Source: Pectobacterium actinidiae (GTDB taxonomy: Bacteria > Pseudomonadota > Gammaproteobacteria > Enterobacterales > Enterobacteriaceae). Taken from it: a stretch of 64,000 bases of DNA. Position 1 is the first letter of the stretch. Each line of letters opens with the position of its first letter. The DNA lies in contig NZ_JRMH01000001.1 in assembly GCF_000803315.1 (NCBI RefSeq), positions 2,170,001 to 2,234,000 of the forward strand, read 5' to 3'. The position numbers and the translations under genes are program-made. Below the pieces are notes generated by a model, which saw only the letters and a list, made by a program, of their open reading frames with translations, was not told the origin of the DNA and searched no databases. Shown piece by piece: positions 31,638 to 42,422 of the stretch.

Positions 31638-33311
31638 TCATCCCATAGCCGGAATGCGCTGTGCCATGTCTCTCTGATCAATCATCGGGTTACTGTCATC
31701 GTCCGTTGAGGGCAGGATGAACAGCGAGACCGACGTATTTAAGCGTTCCGTTTGCTCCAGCAGTGAGGCGAAGGTGTGCGCGGAGGCTTCCACCTGTCCC
31801 GCATTTTCTCTGACGGTATCGTTCAGCGTGCTGAGTCGGGCGGTGACTTCATGAATGCTTTCATTCTGCTGGTGCGATATTTCCGAGATTTCGCTCAGAA
31901 ACGTGCCAGTGTCTTTTGCTGTCTGAATGATGTTCTGAAGGCTGTCATTCAGCTTGTTCACCAGTCGCGCTCCGCTGGTTACGCTGTTGTCTGAATCACG
32001 AATCAGCACATTAATGTTTTGTGCAGAATGGCTGCTTTGCGAAGCCAGCGTGCCGACTTCGCGTGCGACGACGGCAAAGCCACGTCCCATCGTCCCGGCC
32101 CGTGCGGCTTCAATTGCGGCGTTCAACGACAAAATATGCGTCTGAAACGCCACGTTTTCAATCATCCCAATGGCCTCTGTCATCTCACGCGTTCTGCCAG
32201 CAATATCTGACATCGCCGCTTTGACGTCATTCATCATCGTCTCACCCTGAGCGGCGATTTTGCTGGTGTCTTGTGCATGCAAATTGGCCTGTTGGGTATG
32301 CCGGGTATTTTTCTCAAGATGCTGGCTTAGCTGAATAATGTGTTCCGTGGTGGCTTTGAGCTCGTGGGATTGGCGGTTCGCCTGTTCGGAAAGGCGATGG
32401 TTATCTGTCGCGACCCGATCAACCTGCGTCATCATGTGATCAACGCCCTGACGAACCTGATTGACCAAGGTCACAAGGCCTTCCTGCATTTGGATGACGC
32501 TGGTATTGAGCTGTTCAACTTCGCGTGTACCGCGCGTCTTTGTCCCGATCGCATGTGAAAGATCGCCCGCGGCGATCCGCTTTAAATGAGCGATAATGTG
32601 TGTCAGCGGGCGAATAATTACCCGATTTACGCCAATCCACACGGCGATGGCGATCGCTAGCAAGAGGCCCAGAACCGTAATGAAAATTGTTTTTGCGTTA
32701 TCGAGAGAAGATAAAAATTGTTGGCCATGCTGTTTTTGCAGTGCATCGGTGTCTTGCAGATAGTGCGAATATTTTTGGGTAAAATCGCTTTGATAAGCTT
32801 GAACCGGAACGGCAAAGAAAATATCGATCTGATTAGTGTTTTTTATTCCCTGCGCCAACTCGACAAGCCCAGCATAAAGCTGGCTGTAGCTCTTTTTCAA
32901 ATCGATAAACGCCGCAGTGTCCGCTTCAGCTGTCGTGACCGTCCCCAGTGACTGGTAGTGCTCCTGCGCCTGTTTGAGAGACACGTCAGCTTCATCCATC
33001 AGACTGTGCCAACTACCTTCAGAACCGGTTTCTTTGTCTACCAGCAGATAAATGCCTGCGCGATTGAGTTTATCGCTGGCATTCATCACTTCCATCCGTG
33101 CTTTATCCATTAATGCTTGTTGCTGGCGAAGGCTTTCGTTAGCGGAAATATCTTGCCGAACCTGGGTCATCGTTTGAGAGATAACGCCGACGGAAACCAA
33201 TTGCAGTAAAGAAAATAACCCAATGATCAATAACAATCCGGAGAGAATACTGAGGCGATAACGGCGGCGGATGGTGGCAATTCCATTTCGCAAAATCGCA
33301 GGCATTAACAT
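31638..33311 (-). CDS. Methyl-accepting chemotaxis protein
   Basis: A 557-residue membrane chemoreceptor. TM1 is about 21-43, the periplasmic sensing domain 44-207 (helical-bundle type, ligand unknown), TM2 208-228, HAMP about 229-281, and the conserved signalling tip about 381-410 (FQTHILSLNAAIEAARAG). The C-terminus (RDMAQRIPAMG) lacks the NWETF-type pentapeptide that tethers CheR/CheB, so it is probably a receptor that relies on others for adaptation. In E. coli the cls-yciI gap holds kch instead. Confidence 0.93.
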   Translation of the reverse strand: MLMPAILRNGIATIRRRYRLSILSGLLLIIGLFSLLQLVSVGVISQTMTQVRQDISANESLRQQQALMDKARMEVMNASDKLNRAGIYLLVDKETGSEGSWHSLMDEADVSLKQAQEHYQSLGTVTTAEADTAAFIDLKKSYSQLYAGLVELAQGIKNTNQIDIFFAVPVQAYQSDFTQKYSHYLQDTDALQKQHGQQFLSSLDNAKTIFITVLGLLLAIAIAVWIGVNRVIIRPLTHIIAHLKRIAAGDLSHAIGTKTRGTREVEQLNTSVIQMQEGLVTLVNQVRQGVDHMMTQVDRVATDNHRLSEQANRQSHELKATTEHIIQLSQHLEKNTRHTQQANLHAQDTSKIAAQGETMMNDVKAAMSDIAGRTREMTEAIGMIENVAFQTHILSLNAAIEAARAGTMGRGFAVVAREVGTLASQSSHSAQNINVLIRDSDNSVTSGARLVNKLNDSLQNIIQTAKDTGTFLSEISEISHQQNESIHEVTARLSTLNDTVRENAGQVEASAHTFASLLEQTERLNTSVSLFILPSTDDDSNPMIDQRDMAQRIPAMG

Positions 33312-33438
33312 GATTGTTGACTCGTTATAGATGAATAGCGGTCAAACTATCACTGTTAAATGACTAAAATATTTCAGCTTTTAGCAATATGCCAGGAGGC
33401 CATGGCTTTTTCACGTAACCATGACCTGTATCAATCCC

Positions 33439-33735
33439 TTAAAACACTTTTTTGAATGGTTTTACGCTAACGTGCTTATAGACGCCTGCTGCAATGTAGG
33501 GGTCGGCATCGGCCCATGCCGTCGCCTCATCCAGCGAAGCGAATTCGGCGATAATCACGGAACCGCTAAAGCCAGCCTGACCGGGATCGTCGCTATCGAT
33601 AGCGGGTAACGGGCCAGCGGTAATCAGTCGGCCCTGATCGCGTAATGCCTGTAAACGGGCAAGGTGGTCCGGTCTGACCGACAGGCGTTTTGCTAATGAA
33701 TCAACATTATCTTCAGCATAAATGACATAGAGCAT
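33439..33735 (-). CDS. yciI: YciI family protein
   Basis: A 98-residue protein starting [20 protein letters not shown], the full E. coli YciI length. The family has a ferredoxin-like fold with a conserved His-Asp pair (here in RPDHLARL) and no proven reaction. The start at 33735 has GAGG upstream; a longer in-frame reading to 33891 has no homologue support. Confidence 0.93.
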   Translation of the reverse strand: MLYVIYAEDNVDSLAKRLSVRPDHLARLQALRDQGRLITAGPLPAIDSDDPGQAGFSGSVIIAEFASLDEATAWADADPYIAAGVYKHVSVKPFKKVF

Positions 33736-33985
33736 AGCGACCTCACAGGTTGGAAGGTACCCTTTCTCGCTTGGTGTGCAGGGGCGGGAATCCCTGTGCC
33801 AAACGCTATCGGGTAAGAGAAACGAGTTTCTACCATCATACGTGATGTTGTTCGAGGACAATAGGTTGATTTGCCAGAGTAATCCCCCCACGATTTCTGT
33901 TTTTTTTACAATTCCACGGGTTGTTATTGAATATGATTGCTATTTGCATTTAAACTTGGGCGGCATAAGAGGATAAAGACAGACT

Positions 33986-34741
33986 ATGCCGCAAAAAAAG
34001 TTTTTTTTGACCCGCCGTTACTCATGGCCATTCATACTTTCAGTTGGTTTTCATGGTTCACTGATTGCAGGCTTGCTGTACGCATCATTTAATAATTCAA
34101 TTGAATTACCGCAGGAATCCAAGCCCATCAGCGTTGTGATGGTGAACCCTGCGGCCTATGAAGCGGCTCCTGCTGCAAAATCTGCCCCGGAGCCAGAGCC
34201 GGTTAAGCAGCCTGAACCTGAGCCGGAACCGATTCCAGAACCGGAGCCATTGCCGCAGCCGGTTCCTATGCCATTACCTGAACCAAAGCCCAAGCCGAAA
34301 CCTAAACCGGAACCGAAGCCGGTGAAGAAGGTTGAGCAACCGAAGCCAGTTAAACGTGAACCGACCGTTGAAAAACAGCCGCCTTCGCCGTTTACCAGCA
34401 CAGAGCCGACGCGCAATGTGAATAACGCGCCGGTGAAGCAGGCTCCGGCACCCGCAGCAAGCACGCAGTCAAGTGGACCGCGTCCGTTGAGCCGTGCACA
34501 GCCTCAATATCCGGCTCGCGCGTTCTCTCTGCGTGTTGAAGGTCGAGTAAAAATGCAGTTTGATGTGGATGAGTCTGGACGTGTTGACAACGTGCGCGTG
34601 CTTTCAGCCGAACCGCGTAATATGTTCGAACGCGATATCAAACAGGCCATGCGTAAATGGCGTTATGAAGCTGGCAAGCCGGGCAAAGATTTAGTTGTGA
34701 CCATCGTCTTTAAAATTGACGGCGGGGCGGCAGTCGAATAA
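33986..34741 (+). CDS. tonB: TonB energy transducer
   Basis: Couples the inner-membrane proton gradient to outer-membrane siderophore and vitamin B12 receptors. The 251 residues comprise an N-terminal anchor (about 15-35), a periplasmic Pro-Glu/Pro-Lys repeat spacer (about 60-120) and the C-terminal receptor-contact domain (about 165-251, [20 protein letters not shown]). Expected to be iron-regulated; a Fur site was not clear upstream. Confidence 0.96.
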   Translation: MPQKKFFLTRRYSWPFILSVGFHGSLIAGLLYASFNNSIELPQESKPISVVMVNPAAYEAAPAAKSAPEPEPVKQPEPEPEPIPEPEPLPQPVPMPLPEPKPKPKPKPEPKPVKKVEQPKPVKREPTVEKQPPSPFTSTEPTRNVNNAPVKQAPAPAASTQSSGPRPLSRAQPQYPARAFSLRVEGRVKMQFDVDESGRVDNVRVLSAEPRNMFERDIKQAMRKWRYEAGKPGKDLVVTIVFKIDGGAAVE

Positions 34742-34755
34742 GTCACGCTGATATG

Positions 34756-34799
34756 AAAAAGAAACGGGGCGTCATCTTTGCAGATGACGCCCCGTTTTC
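34756..34799. terminator. Terminator between tonB and yciA
   Basis: AACGGGGCGTCATCT and AGATGACGCCCCGTT form a long perfect stem around TTGC, followed by TTCG on the plus strand and with an A-run before it. It serves convergent tonB and yciA. Confidence 0.9.
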
Positions 34800-34848
34800 G
34801 TGATGTCTTTATATCCGTTAACAAATTAAGTGCTTACGTTACCCGATG

Positions 34849-35271
34849 TCACTCGCTTGGTGTAAAGTTGCTTTTACCGGCGGGGAGTTCGCGTGGGTGA
34901 CCTTCTTCATCTACTGCGACGTAGGTGAATAACGCTTCGGTAGCCCGATAGCGCTGGCCAATCGGCTCAGAAGAGACTTTTTTTACCCATACTTCAACGT
35001 TGACGTTGATAGAACTACGTCCAGTGCGTAAGCAGCGGGCATAGCAGCAAACCACATCGCCGACGGCGACAGGTTTTAAGAACGACATTCCATCAACCCG
35101 TACGGTAACGACACGTCCCTCTGCAATTTCTTTCGCCAAAATCGCACCGCCGATGTCCATCTGCGACATCAGCCAGCCGCCAAAAATATCGCCGTTCGCA
35201 TTGGTATCGGCTGGCATTGCCAGCGTGCGGAGAACCAATTCGCCCTGTGGTAACACGTTTTGTGTGCTCAT
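34849..35271 (-). CDS. yciA: Acyl-CoA thioesterase YciA
   Basis: A 140-residue hot-dog-fold thioesterase of broad acyl-CoA range. Key motifs are MPADTNANGDIFGGWLMSQMD (catalytic Asp region) and RVDGMSFLKPVAVGDVV. The ATG at 35271 matches E. coli; a longer frame to 35364 overlaps yciB. It follows yciB by 19 bp and is probably in one operon yciC-yciB-yciA. Confidence 0.94.
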   Translation of the reverse strand: MSTQNVLPQGELVLRTLAMPADTNANGDIFGGWLMSQMDIGGAILAKEIAEGRVVTVRVDGMSFLKPVAVGDVVCCYARCLRTGRSSINVNVEVWVKKVSSEPIGQRYRATEALFTYVAVDEEGHPRELPAGKSNFTPSE

Positions 35272-35290
35272 TATGTCTATCTCGCTTTGG

Positions 35291-35857
35291 CTATTGCTGC
35301 TCGCTTTTTTCTTCTTCTGACTTTTCCTGATCGTTAGGCAAGTGACGATAAATATAAACGCCACAAATCAGCGTAAACAGCAGCGTCACACCGGTCAGAC
35401 CAAAGACTTTGAAATTAACCCAAACGTTTTGCGGTAACCAGAAAGCAATATAGATGTTAACCAGTCCACACACCAGAAAGAACATGGCCCAGGCGAAATT
35501 CAGTTTCCCCCAGACGGGCTGCGGCAAGGTTAACTCTTTACCCAGCATCTTCTGAATCAGAGTCTGTTTCATCACAAACTGGCTAACCAGCAGAGCAATC
35601 GCGAATAAGGCGTAGATGATGGTGACTTTCCACTTGATAAACAAATCGTTATGGAACACCAGCGTTAGAGAACCGAAAACCACGACCATCGCGAAGGTGA
35701 CCAGCGTCATTTTCTCTATTTTACGATACATCACCCAGGTGACCACAAGTGACAGCGCCGTTGCCGCAATCAGTGCACCCGATGCGATATAGATGTCATA
35801 AAGTTTATAGGCCGCAAAAAAAACGACCAACGGTATAAAATCAAGAAGTTGCTTCAT
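35291..35857 (-). CDS. yciB: Inner membrane-spanning protein YciB (IspZ / septation protein A)
   Basis: A 188-residue integral membrane protein with about five helices and the family start [23 protein letters not shown]. Implicated in cell-envelope synthesis and septation in enterics. The C-terminal tail is highly charged ([11 protein letters not shown]). Confidence 0.94.
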   Translation of the reverse strand: MKQLLDFIPLVVFFAAYKLYDIYIASGALIAATALSLVVTWVMYRKIEKMTLVTFAMVVVFGSLTLVFHNDLFIKWKVTIIYALFAIALLVSQFVMKQTLIQKMLGKELTLPQPVWGKLNFAWAMFFLVCGLVNIYIAFWLPQNVWVNFKVFGLTGVTLLFTLICGVYIYRHLPNDQEKSEEEKSEQQ

Positions 35858-36056
35858 TATGTCAATCCATCACTCAACAGTGTCGTAATTATAACCCACA
35901 AGAGTTATCCGATAGCGCATGCCATTATCCTTTATTGTGGAACACCATTCCCGAGATATTGTAATAATTTGCAGAAAATTACGATTGGGTAGATAGCGAA
36001 CGGAGATCTGGCGGAACCTATGCCACCAGAGCGATGGCATAGGCAGAGAGCGGGAG

Positions 36057-36809
36057 TTAAGCGCGCAGCAGCATATAAAGGCGGAACAGATAAATGAGCA
36101 GGATCGCGGAGATCAGGTTGCTCAAGCCGTTCAGAACCACGCCGAGTACGGTAGGTGAGGAAATCGGTAACTTCGACACGATCAGCAAAATAGCGATTTT
36201 AGCGAGTAGCCACATCACGATGGCAGGTGCGGTTGCACGCAGGTTGCCGTAGGCCAGTTTGGTACTCACTTTAATGGCGCTGAAAATCCCACTTTTTTCC
36301 GTGACCACAATCACGGGTGACAAACTCAGCGCAATCGCCAGCAGCACGCCAGGAATGACCAGAAGCATCATACCCAGTTGGATGAGCAGGGTGCACAGCA
36401 GGATCAGAAAAAGCAGACGCAGTAAAAAAGGTGCCGATGCGCCAATTGCACGCAGTGCGCTGGTACGCTGTCCGTCAGATACCAGTTGAATCAGCATCAG
36501 AACTCCGCCCGTTAGCAGCACGTTGCCCACTAAGGCAGCGAAGGTGCCTGCCGCCGACATTTTCAGTAACACGGTTTGTTGTTCCGGCGTCATTTGCTGA
36601 ATCATGTCCATCAAGCCGGATTCGACAGAAGATGACAGATCGCTGCTGGAACCGCTCAGAATCCGTAACTCGTCTACAGAAGGCGATAGCGCATGATTCA
36701 GTATGACAGTAATGAATGCCGTCAACAGTGACATCATTAAGATACTGATGAACTGGTTGCGGGTGAAATTCATTGTGTCACGGTACAACGTGTTAGCCGT
36801 GATAGGCAT
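36057..36809 (-). CDS. yciC: YciC family inner membrane protein (UPF0259)
   Basis: A 250-residue multi-pass protein beginning [20 protein letters not shown], the conserved UPF0259 start, with about six helices. It has been tied to envelope integrity together with YciB in E. coli. It lies upstream of yciB by 200 bp and is divergent from ompW. Confidence 0.92.
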   Translation of the reverse strand: MPITANTLYRDTMNFTRNQFISILMMSLLTAFITVILNHALSPSVDELRILSGSSSDLSSSVESGLMDMIQQMTPEQQTVLLKMSAAGTFAALVGNVLLTGGVLMLIQLVSDGQRTSALRAIGASAPFLLRLLFLILLCTLLIQLGMMLLVIPGVLLAIALSLSPVIVVTEKSGIFSAIKVSTKLAYGNLRATAPAIVMWLLAKIAILLIVSKLPISSPTVLGVVLNGLSNLISAILLIYLFRLYMLLRA

Positions 36810-37158
36810 GCAGGCTCCTTGAAAAAGATAAATCGACAGAGAGAACTTAACTCACGATTGTAACCTGTTAATTCGCGCTGTGGCACCCCGTCAACGATGC
36901 AATGCTGATTTTCCCCTCACTATGAGGTAAGCGTAACTTGGTTACCAAGAATGTTTTTCCTTGCCATCGGCCGTGTAATTTATTCTTTAGTGTCATTCTT
37001 GATCTGGATCAATTCCATGAATTTTAATCAGTTAGTGATAAGTGATTCAGTTCAATTTGGGCGTAAAATCTTTAAAAGATGTGATCTGGCTTAAAACAAG
37101 AATACCTACTTAGGGGTATATTTCGCTCGAAATTTTAACCCTATTAATGGAGTGGGTA
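36810..37158. promoter_or_regulatory. yciC/ompW divergent regulatory region
   Basis: A 349-bp spacer with both promoters and a perfect FNR site at 36999-37012. No gene is seen. Confidence 0.6.
36999..37012. promoter_or_regulatory. Perfect FNR binding site
   Basis: TTGAT-CTGG-ATCAA, an exact FNR consensus. It lies 147 bp upstream of the ompW start. E. coli ompW is activated by FNR under low oxygen, so control of ompW is likely. Confidence 0.78.
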
Positions 37159-37791
37159 ATGAAAAAGACATCTTTCTTATTGTTGGCGGCGGCGCTCATG
37201 CCTGCATTGGCACAGGCTCATCAAGCGGGTGATTTCATTGTTCGGGCGGGTACGGCTACGGTGCATCCAAGTGAAAGTTCGGACAATGTGCTGGGATTGG
37301 GAGAGTTTCAGGTAAACAACAATACGCAGTTGGGCCTGACTTTCAGTTACATGGTGACGGATAATATTGGCGTTGAATTACTTGCCGCTACCCCGTTTAA
37401 ACATAAAGTCGGAACAGCAGGCACCGGAACGATTGCGGAAGTGAAGCACCTGCCGCCTTCACTGGTTGCACAGTACTATTTTGGTGATGCCCAAGATAAA
37501 TTACGTCCTTACCTGGGCGTTGGCCTGAACTATACCTTGTTCTTCGATGAAAAATTTAATGACAATGGTACAAGTAAAGGTCTGAGCGATCTGAGCCTGA
37601 AAAACTCTTGGGGTGTTGCGGCACAAGCGGGATTGGATTACAACCTGGATAAAAATTGGTTGGTAAATATGTCCGTATGGTGGATGGATATCGATACGGA
37701 TGTGAAATTTAAAGCTGGTAACGATCAGCAAAGTATCCATACGAAGATTGATCCATGGGCCTTTATGTTTGGTGTCGGTTATCGCTTCTGA
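37159..37791 (+). CDS. ompW: Outer membrane protein OmpW
   Basis: A 210-residue eight-stranded outer-membrane barrel for small hydrophobic compounds. The signal peptide is MKKTSFLLLAAALMPALAQA, followed by HQAGDFIVRAGTATVHP. It ends in F (GVGYRF), as barrel proteins do. The ATG at 37159 has GGAG 6 nt upstream; an ATG four codons earlier is less likely. Confidence 0.95.
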   Translation: MKKTSFLLLAAALMPALAQAHQAGDFIVRAGTATVHPSESSDNVLGLGEFQVNNNTQLGLTFSYMVTDNIGVELLAATPFKHKVGTAGTGTIAEVKHLPPSLVAQYYFGDAQDKLRPYLGVGLNYTLFFDEKFNDNGTSKGLSDLSLKNSWGVAAQAGLDYNLDKNWLVNMSVWWMDIDTDVKFKAGNDQQSIHTKIDPWAFMFGVGYRF

Positions 37792-37824
37792 TGGTTGATT
37801 TAATTTGACGCAACGGTAAGACAT

Positions 37825-37861
37825 AAAAAAACGGCGAAGTAAATAACTTCGCCGTTTTTAC
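37825..37861. terminator. Bidirectional terminator ompW/kdgM
   Basis: AAAACGGCGAAGT and ACTTCGCCGTTTTT-type arms pair around AAATA, with an A-run on one side and a T-run on the other. Confidence 0.88.
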
Positions 37862-37930
37862 AGACAGGAAATAACAAACTAATAAAGAGAACGCTATTTT
37901 ATTACAGCAATTATTAGATGGCGTTAGCCA

Positions 37931-38650
37931 TTAGAAATTGTATTGTACACCAACGCGGTAGCGAGTCTGACGCTCATCCGTTGTTGTGCTGCCAACAACG
38001 TTGCCGACTTCAGCGTAAGGCGTCCAGTTTTTGTCATATTTATACGCTAACTTAACGTTGTGAGTCAGGCCATAGTTGTCGTTGTCAGCAATGTAGCCAA
38101 CAGAACCGGCTTTGGTTTTCTTGTCGTACTCAAATTCGTATTCAACCACAAAGTTTGCTGGCAATTTATAGCCCAACGTACTGGTGATGGTATAGCCTTT
38201 CATATCGGAAGGGGCTGTAGTGCCGATGCTGTCACTTTTACGCAGATAAGATGCACGGTAGCGCAGGCCATAGTACAGTGAATCGGTAATGTTAGCTGTA
38301 CCTTTGATATAAGGACGATAGTTGTTGTCTTTTGAAGAGGAAACCATATTCAAACCAGTTTCCATCCCAAAGGTTTTGTTGAACTTGTATTGGTAGCTAG
38401 CGGTAACTTCTGTACCGTTGCTAACCGTCTCGTTAAATGGTTTATTTGGCGTTTTATCGGCGCTTGATTGTGCCCATTTTGCTTCCATAGACAGACCAAA
38501 ACCGTTGTCAAAACGGTGGGACATCAGCAGGCGATCTTTATGGTCGTTCTTTACCGTATCCTGCATTTCATGACGATAGTCAATCGTCACAGCCATGGAG
38601 CTTAAGCTGATTAAGGAAGTTACCATCATCGTCAATATTTTAACTTTCAT
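37931..38650 (-). CDS. KdgM-family oligogalacturonate-specific porin
   Basis: A 239-residue outer-membrane porin with signal peptide MKVKILTMMVTSLISLSSMA and mature start VTIDYRHEMQD. It has the KdgM pattern of alternating aromatic strands and ends VGVQYNF with terminal Phe. KdgM-type porins import pectin breakdown products in Dickeya and Pectobacterium. The ATG at 38650 has GGGAT upstream; an alternative TTG at 38668 would spoil the signal peptide. I cannot tell KdgM from KdgN. No convincing KdgR box was found. Confidence 0.9.
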   Translation of the reverse strand: MKVKILTMMVTSLISLSSMAVTIDYRHEMQDTVKNDHKDRLLMSHRFDNGFGLSMEAKWAQSSADKTPNKPFNETVSNGTEVTASYQYKFNKTFGMETGLNMVSSSKDNNYRPYIKGTANITDSLYYGLRYRASYLRKSDSIGTTAPSDMKGYTITSTLGYKLPANFVVEYEFEYDKKTKAGSVGYIADNDNYGLTHNVKLAYKYDKNWTPYAEVGNVVGSTTTDERQTRYRVGVQYNF

Positions 38651-38984
38651 TTTATTATCCCAAGTCAAAGAGAATTATTATTTAAAAACACGCTGCCACT
38701 TTTGTTCAGCGGTTCCATTTTATTTATTATCTCTTACAGTAATGTGAACAAGATCGTTAAAAAGAGAAAATATTAAATGATCTTATTTCTGTGATTTTCT
38801 TCGTATTTTATTGGTGGGATTTATGCGGTTTAAAAATTAACGGTTATTTGATTTATTTTTTGATGTGGTATTTAATAATTATTTCAATTTGAAAAATATT
38901 TTTACAATTATAGTAAAATAGACATTAAATAATAATTGAAGATATTAAGGTTTAATTAAATAAGAAATAAGTTGAAACATAATC
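38651..38984. promoter_or_regulatory. AT-rich kdgM upstream region
   Basis: About 330 bp, very AT-rich, between the kdgM-type gene and the trp terminator. It must hold the porin promoter. No clear KdgR or CRP palindrome and no gene were recognised. Confidence 0.45.
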
Positions 38985-38985
38985 T

Positions 38986-39025
38986 GGCGCGCGACGTTGC
39001 TTGCATTAAGCAGAAATCGCGCGCC
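38986..39025 (-). terminator. trp operon terminator
   Basis: GGCGCGCGA and TCGCGCGCC form a perfect 9-bp GC stem around a 22-base loop, 13 bp after the trpA stop. The T-run after it is weak (AGATTATGTTT). Confidence 0.7.
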
Positions 39026-39037
39026 TGAAAAGTGTTA

Positions 39038-39841
39038 TTAATGCGTAGCGGCTTTCATTTCACTCACAAAGGCGTGTAACTCCGACAGCATCACATCAGG
39101 CTGGTTCAGATTTTTTTCGATAATCCGCACGATGGCAGATCCAGAAATGGCACCCGCTGCACCTGATGCTAACGTTTCCCGCACTTGAGCCGGATCGGAA
39201 ATGCCAAATCCTTGTAGCGGAGGAGCGGCATGATGCGCATTCAGTTTGGCAACCAGATGATTCAGCGGCAGCTGTGCGCGCTTTTCTGCCCCAGTCACGC
39301 CCGCACGGGATACTAAATAGGTATAACCACGGCCATAAGAAGCGATCTCGCGCAGTAGTTCATCGTCAGCATTCGGTGGACAGATGAAAATAGGGGCGAT
39401 GCCATGCCGCAGCGCCGCCGTACGGAAAGGGGCTGACTCCTCCACCGGAACATCCGCCACTAATACCGAGTCGACGCCGACCTGTGCACAGCGCTGATAA
39501 AATTCATCAATGCCGTTGCTAAAGACCAGGTTGGCATACATCAGCAGGCCAATCGGGATGTCCGGGTATTTTTGACGTATTGCCGCCAGCATTTCGAAGC
39601 ATTGGTCGGGCGTGACGCCTGCCGCAAAAGCGCGCAGGTTGGCATCCTGAATGGTCGGGCCATCCGCCAACGGGTCAGAGAAGGGCACGCCCAGCTCCAA
39701 CGCGTCGGCACCAGCGGCAATCAGCGTGTCGATAATTTTCAGAGATTGCCCGGGAGAGGGATCGCCCAGCGTAACAAACGGAACGAACGCGCCTTCCTTT
39801 TTCTCTGACAGGCGGTTAAATAACTGTTGATAGCGTTCCAT
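39038..39841 (-). CDS. trpA: Tryptophan synthase alpha chain
   Basis: Cleaves indole-3-glycerol phosphate to indole and glyceraldehyde-3-phosphate. The 267-residue TIM barrel has catalytic Glu in [15 protein letters not shown] (E49, D60 type) and the phosphate loop [19 protein letters not shown]. Its start overlaps the trpB stop by one base (TAATG), coupling the two subunits. Confidence 0.97.
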   Translation of the reverse strand: MERYQQLFNRLSEKKEGAFVPFVTLGDPSPGQSLKIIDTLIAAGADALELGVPFSDPLADGPTIQDANLRAFAAGVTPDQCFEMLAAIRQKYPDIPIGLLMYANLVFSNGIDEFYQRCAQVGVDSVLVADVPVEESAPFRTAALRHGIAPIFICPPNADDELLREIASYGRGYTYLVSRAGVTGAEKRAQLPLNHLVAKLNAHHAAPPLQGFGISDPAQVRETLASGAAGAISGSAIVRIIEKNLNQPDVMLSELHAFVSEMKAATH

Positions 39842-41031
39842 TAGATTTCTCCCCGATCTTTCAAAATATCGTGCACGGTAAAGATGTCTTTATCACCACG
39901 GCCGGATAGGTTGACCACCAGCAGTTGCTCTTTCTCCGGTTCCGCTTTAATCATCTTCAAGGCGTGTGCCAGCGCATGGGAAGACTCCAGCGCGGGAATA
40001 ATCCCTTCACCGCGGCAGAGCGCTTTGAAGGCATCCAGCGCTTCGTCATCGGTAATCGAGACATAGTCAGCGCGGCCAATGCTGTTCAGGTAGGCGTGCT
40101 GTGGGCCGACGGACGGGAAATCCAGCCCGGCGGAAATCGAGTAAGACTCTTCAATTTGTCCGTCAGACGTTTGCATCATCGGAGATTTCATTCCGAAATA
40201 GATACCGAGGCGACCGTGTTTTAACGGCGCGCCGTGCTGCCCAGATTCAATGCCCAAACCGCCAGGCTCAATACCGATCAGACGAACGTCAGTATCCTCG
40301 ATGAAATCAGCAAACATCCCAATCGCGTTAGAGCCACCGCCGACGCAGGCGAGTACCGCATCTGGTAAACGACCTTCTTTTTCCAGAATCTGCGCTTTAG
40401 TTTCCTCACCAATCATGCGTTGAAACTCGCGCACGATAGTCGGGTAAGGATGCGGGCCAGCGGCCGTTCCCAGCAGATAGTGTGCTGTTTCATAGCTGCC
40501 AGACCAGTCACGTAGCGCTTCGTTACAGGCATCTTTCAACGTGGAAGAACCGCTGTGAACCGGAATCACTTCTGCCCCCATCAGACGCATGCGGAAGACG
40601 TTCGGCGACTGGCGCTCAACGTCTTTTGCACCCATATAAACGCGGCATTTCAGGCCAAGCAGGGCGCAAGCCAGCGCCGTCGCGACACCATGTTGACCTG
40701 CACCCGTTTCGGCGATGATTTCGCTTTTACCCATGCGCTTAGCCAACAGAGCCTGTCCGAGTACCTGATTGGTTTTGTGCGCACCGCCGTGCAGTAAATC
40801 TTCACGTTTCAGGTACAGCTTGGTTTTCGTCCCAGCAGTCAGGTTTTTACACAGGGTTAATGCTGTCGGGCGACCCGCGTAGTTTTTCAGCAGATCGGTA
40901 AATTCGGCCTGAAATGCAGGATCTTTCTGTGCACTGACGAAAGCCTCTTCCAACTGGCGTAACGCCGGGATGAGGATCTGCGGAACAAATTGTCCGCCGA
41001 ATTCACCGAAGTAAGGGTTGAGTAATGTCAT
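39841..41031 (-). CDS. trpB: Tryptophan synthase beta chain
   Basis: PLP enzyme joining indole and serine to tryptophan. 396 residues; the PLP lysine lies in [15 protein letters not shown] near residue 87 and the phosphate-binding loop is [10 protein letters not shown]. The ATG at 41031 has GGGAAA upstream and is the family start. Confidence 0.97.
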   Translation of the reverse strand: MTLLNPYFGEFGGQFVPQILIPALRQLEEAFVSAQKDPAFQAEFTDLLKNYAGRPTALTLCKNLTAGTKTKLYLKREDLLHGGAHKTNQVLGQALLAKRMGKSEIIAETGAGQHGVATALACALLGLKCRVYMGAKDVERQSPNVFRMRLMGAEVIPVHSGSSTLKDACNEALRDWSGSYETAHYLLGTAAGPHPYPTIVREFQRMIGEETKAQILEKEGRLPDAVLACVGGGSNAIGMFADFIEDTDVRLIGIEPGGLGIESGQHGAPLKHGRLGIYFGMKSPMMQTSDGQIEESYSISAGLDFPSVGPQHAYLNSIGRADYVSITDDEALDAFKALCRGEGIIPALESSHALAHALKMIKAEPEKEQLLVVNLSGRGDKDIFTVHDILKDRGEI

Positions 41032-41047
41032 AATTTTCCCGTCTGTT

Positions 41048-42415
41048 TTAGTGTTGCGGCTGACGTAATGTCGCAAAAACCGCAGCAATTTTATGTGAGT
41101 CTTTTTTTCCCGGTTCGCTTTCTACCCCGGAATTGAAATCCAGTCCTGCGCAACCTTGCTGTGCCGCCAGTGCGCAGTTATCGCTATTCAGTCCACCGGC
41201 CAACAGCACGTTATCCAATGATTGATTCGCCAGCAGCGACCAATTAAAGGTTTTACCGCTGCCGCCCTGACCGTTATCAAACACGTAACGATCGACATGG
41301 GTGAGGTTGCGCTCTGGCAGTACATCGGTGATGCTCAGCGCTTTCCAAATCTGGCAAGCCGCAGGTAATTGCTGGCGCAGTTGGTTGATTGTCTGTTGAT
41401 CTTCATCACCATGCAGTTGAACGGCCGCTAGCCCCAACTGCGTCGTGATAGCAACGATGTGTTCGACGGGCGCATTGCGGAAAACACCAACATAGCGCAA
41501 TAGCGCACCGGTCATAACGTCAGTGGCTTGTTTGGCATCAATATAGCGTGGGGAACTGGCGACGAAGATTAATCCGCCGTAGAGCGCACCCGCTTGATAA
41601 GCGGCCTTTGCATCTGCGGCGCGCGTTAGGCCGCAGATTTTGTTTTCACCCAAAATAACGCGGCGTACCGCGTCGTTCAGATCGGGTTCGGACATCAGTG
41701 AGCTGCCGATCAGAAAACCCTGAGCAAACGTGCTGAGTTCACGAATCTGTGCGTGGCGGTTGATACCGGATTCACTGATCACGGTGACGCCAGCGGGCAG
41801 ACGCGGTGCGAGCGTTCGGGTACGGTTGAGGTCAATGGAGAGATCGCGCAGGTCGCGGTTGTTGATCCCAACAACGCGTGCTTCGAGCTGAATGGCTCGC
41901 TGTAACTCTTCTTCGTTACTGACTTCTGTTAACACGCCCAGTTTCAGACTGTGCGCTACCTCGGCCAGTTGCTGATACTGCTCGTCGTCCAGCACGGACA
42001 ACATCAGCAGAATGGCATCGGCCTGATAGTAGCGGGCCAGATAGATCTGGTAGGGTGAAATAATAAAGTCCTTGCACAACACCGGCTGATGTACTGCCGC
42101 GCTAACCTGTGGCAGGAAAGCAAAATCACCCTGAAAATACTTCTCGTCGGTTAAAACAGAAATAGCAGACGCGTAATCTTTGTAGACCTGAGCAATCGCT
42201 ACTGGGTCGAAATCGTCGCGAATCAATCCCTTCGACGGTGAAGCCTTTTTGCATTCAAGAATAAAGGCGGGCTTATCTTGTTTCAGCGCCTGATAAAAGT
42301 CGCGCTGGCTGGGAACGATCTCATGCTGAAAAGAGGCCAGCGGCTGTGCTTTTTCTCGTTCCGCAACCCAGAGCGCTTTATCACGCACAATTTTATGTAA
42401 TACGGTTTCCTGCAT
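41048..42415 (-). CDS. trpC: Bifunctional indole-3-glycerol phosphate synthase / phosphoribosylanthranilate isomerase
   Basis: A 455-residue fusion, as in other enterics: IGPS barrel about 1-255 ([23 protein letters not shown]) and PRAI barrel about 257-455 ([23 protein letters not shown]). The ATG at 42415 matches family length; a longer frame to 42523 overlaps trpD. Confidence 0.96.
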   Translation of the reverse strand: MQETVLHKIVRDKALWVAEREKAQPLASFQHEIVPSQRDFYQALKQDKPAFILECKKASPSKGLIRDDFDPVAIAQVYKDYASAISVLTDEKYFQGDFAFLPQVSAAVHQPVLCKDFIISPYQIYLARYYQADAILLMLSVLDDEQYQQLAEVAHSLKLGVLTEVSNEEELQRAIQLEARVVGINNRDLRDLSIDLNRTRTLAPRLPAGVTVISESGINRHAQIRELSTFAQGFLIGSSLMSEPDLNDAVRRVILGENKICGLTRAADAKAAYQAGALYGGLIFVASSPRYIDAKQATDVMTGALLRYVGVFRNAPVEHIVAITTQLGLAAVQLHGDEDQQTINQLRQQLPAACQIWKALSITDVLPERNLTHVDRYVFDNGQGGSGKTFNWSLLANQSLDNVLLAGGLNSDNCALAAQQGCAGLDFNSGVESEPGKKDSHKIAAVFATLRQPQH

Positions 42416-42422
42416 GGTTCCA

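Noticed and set aside
34156..34464. Minus-strand frame rich in Gly-Ser repeats
   Set aside because: It is the antisense of the Pro-rich spacer of tonB; low-complexity shadow.
38940..38985. Half-site resembling a KdgR box (GTTGAAACAT)
   Set aside because: No matching second half, and it lies next to the trp terminator rather than the porin promoter.
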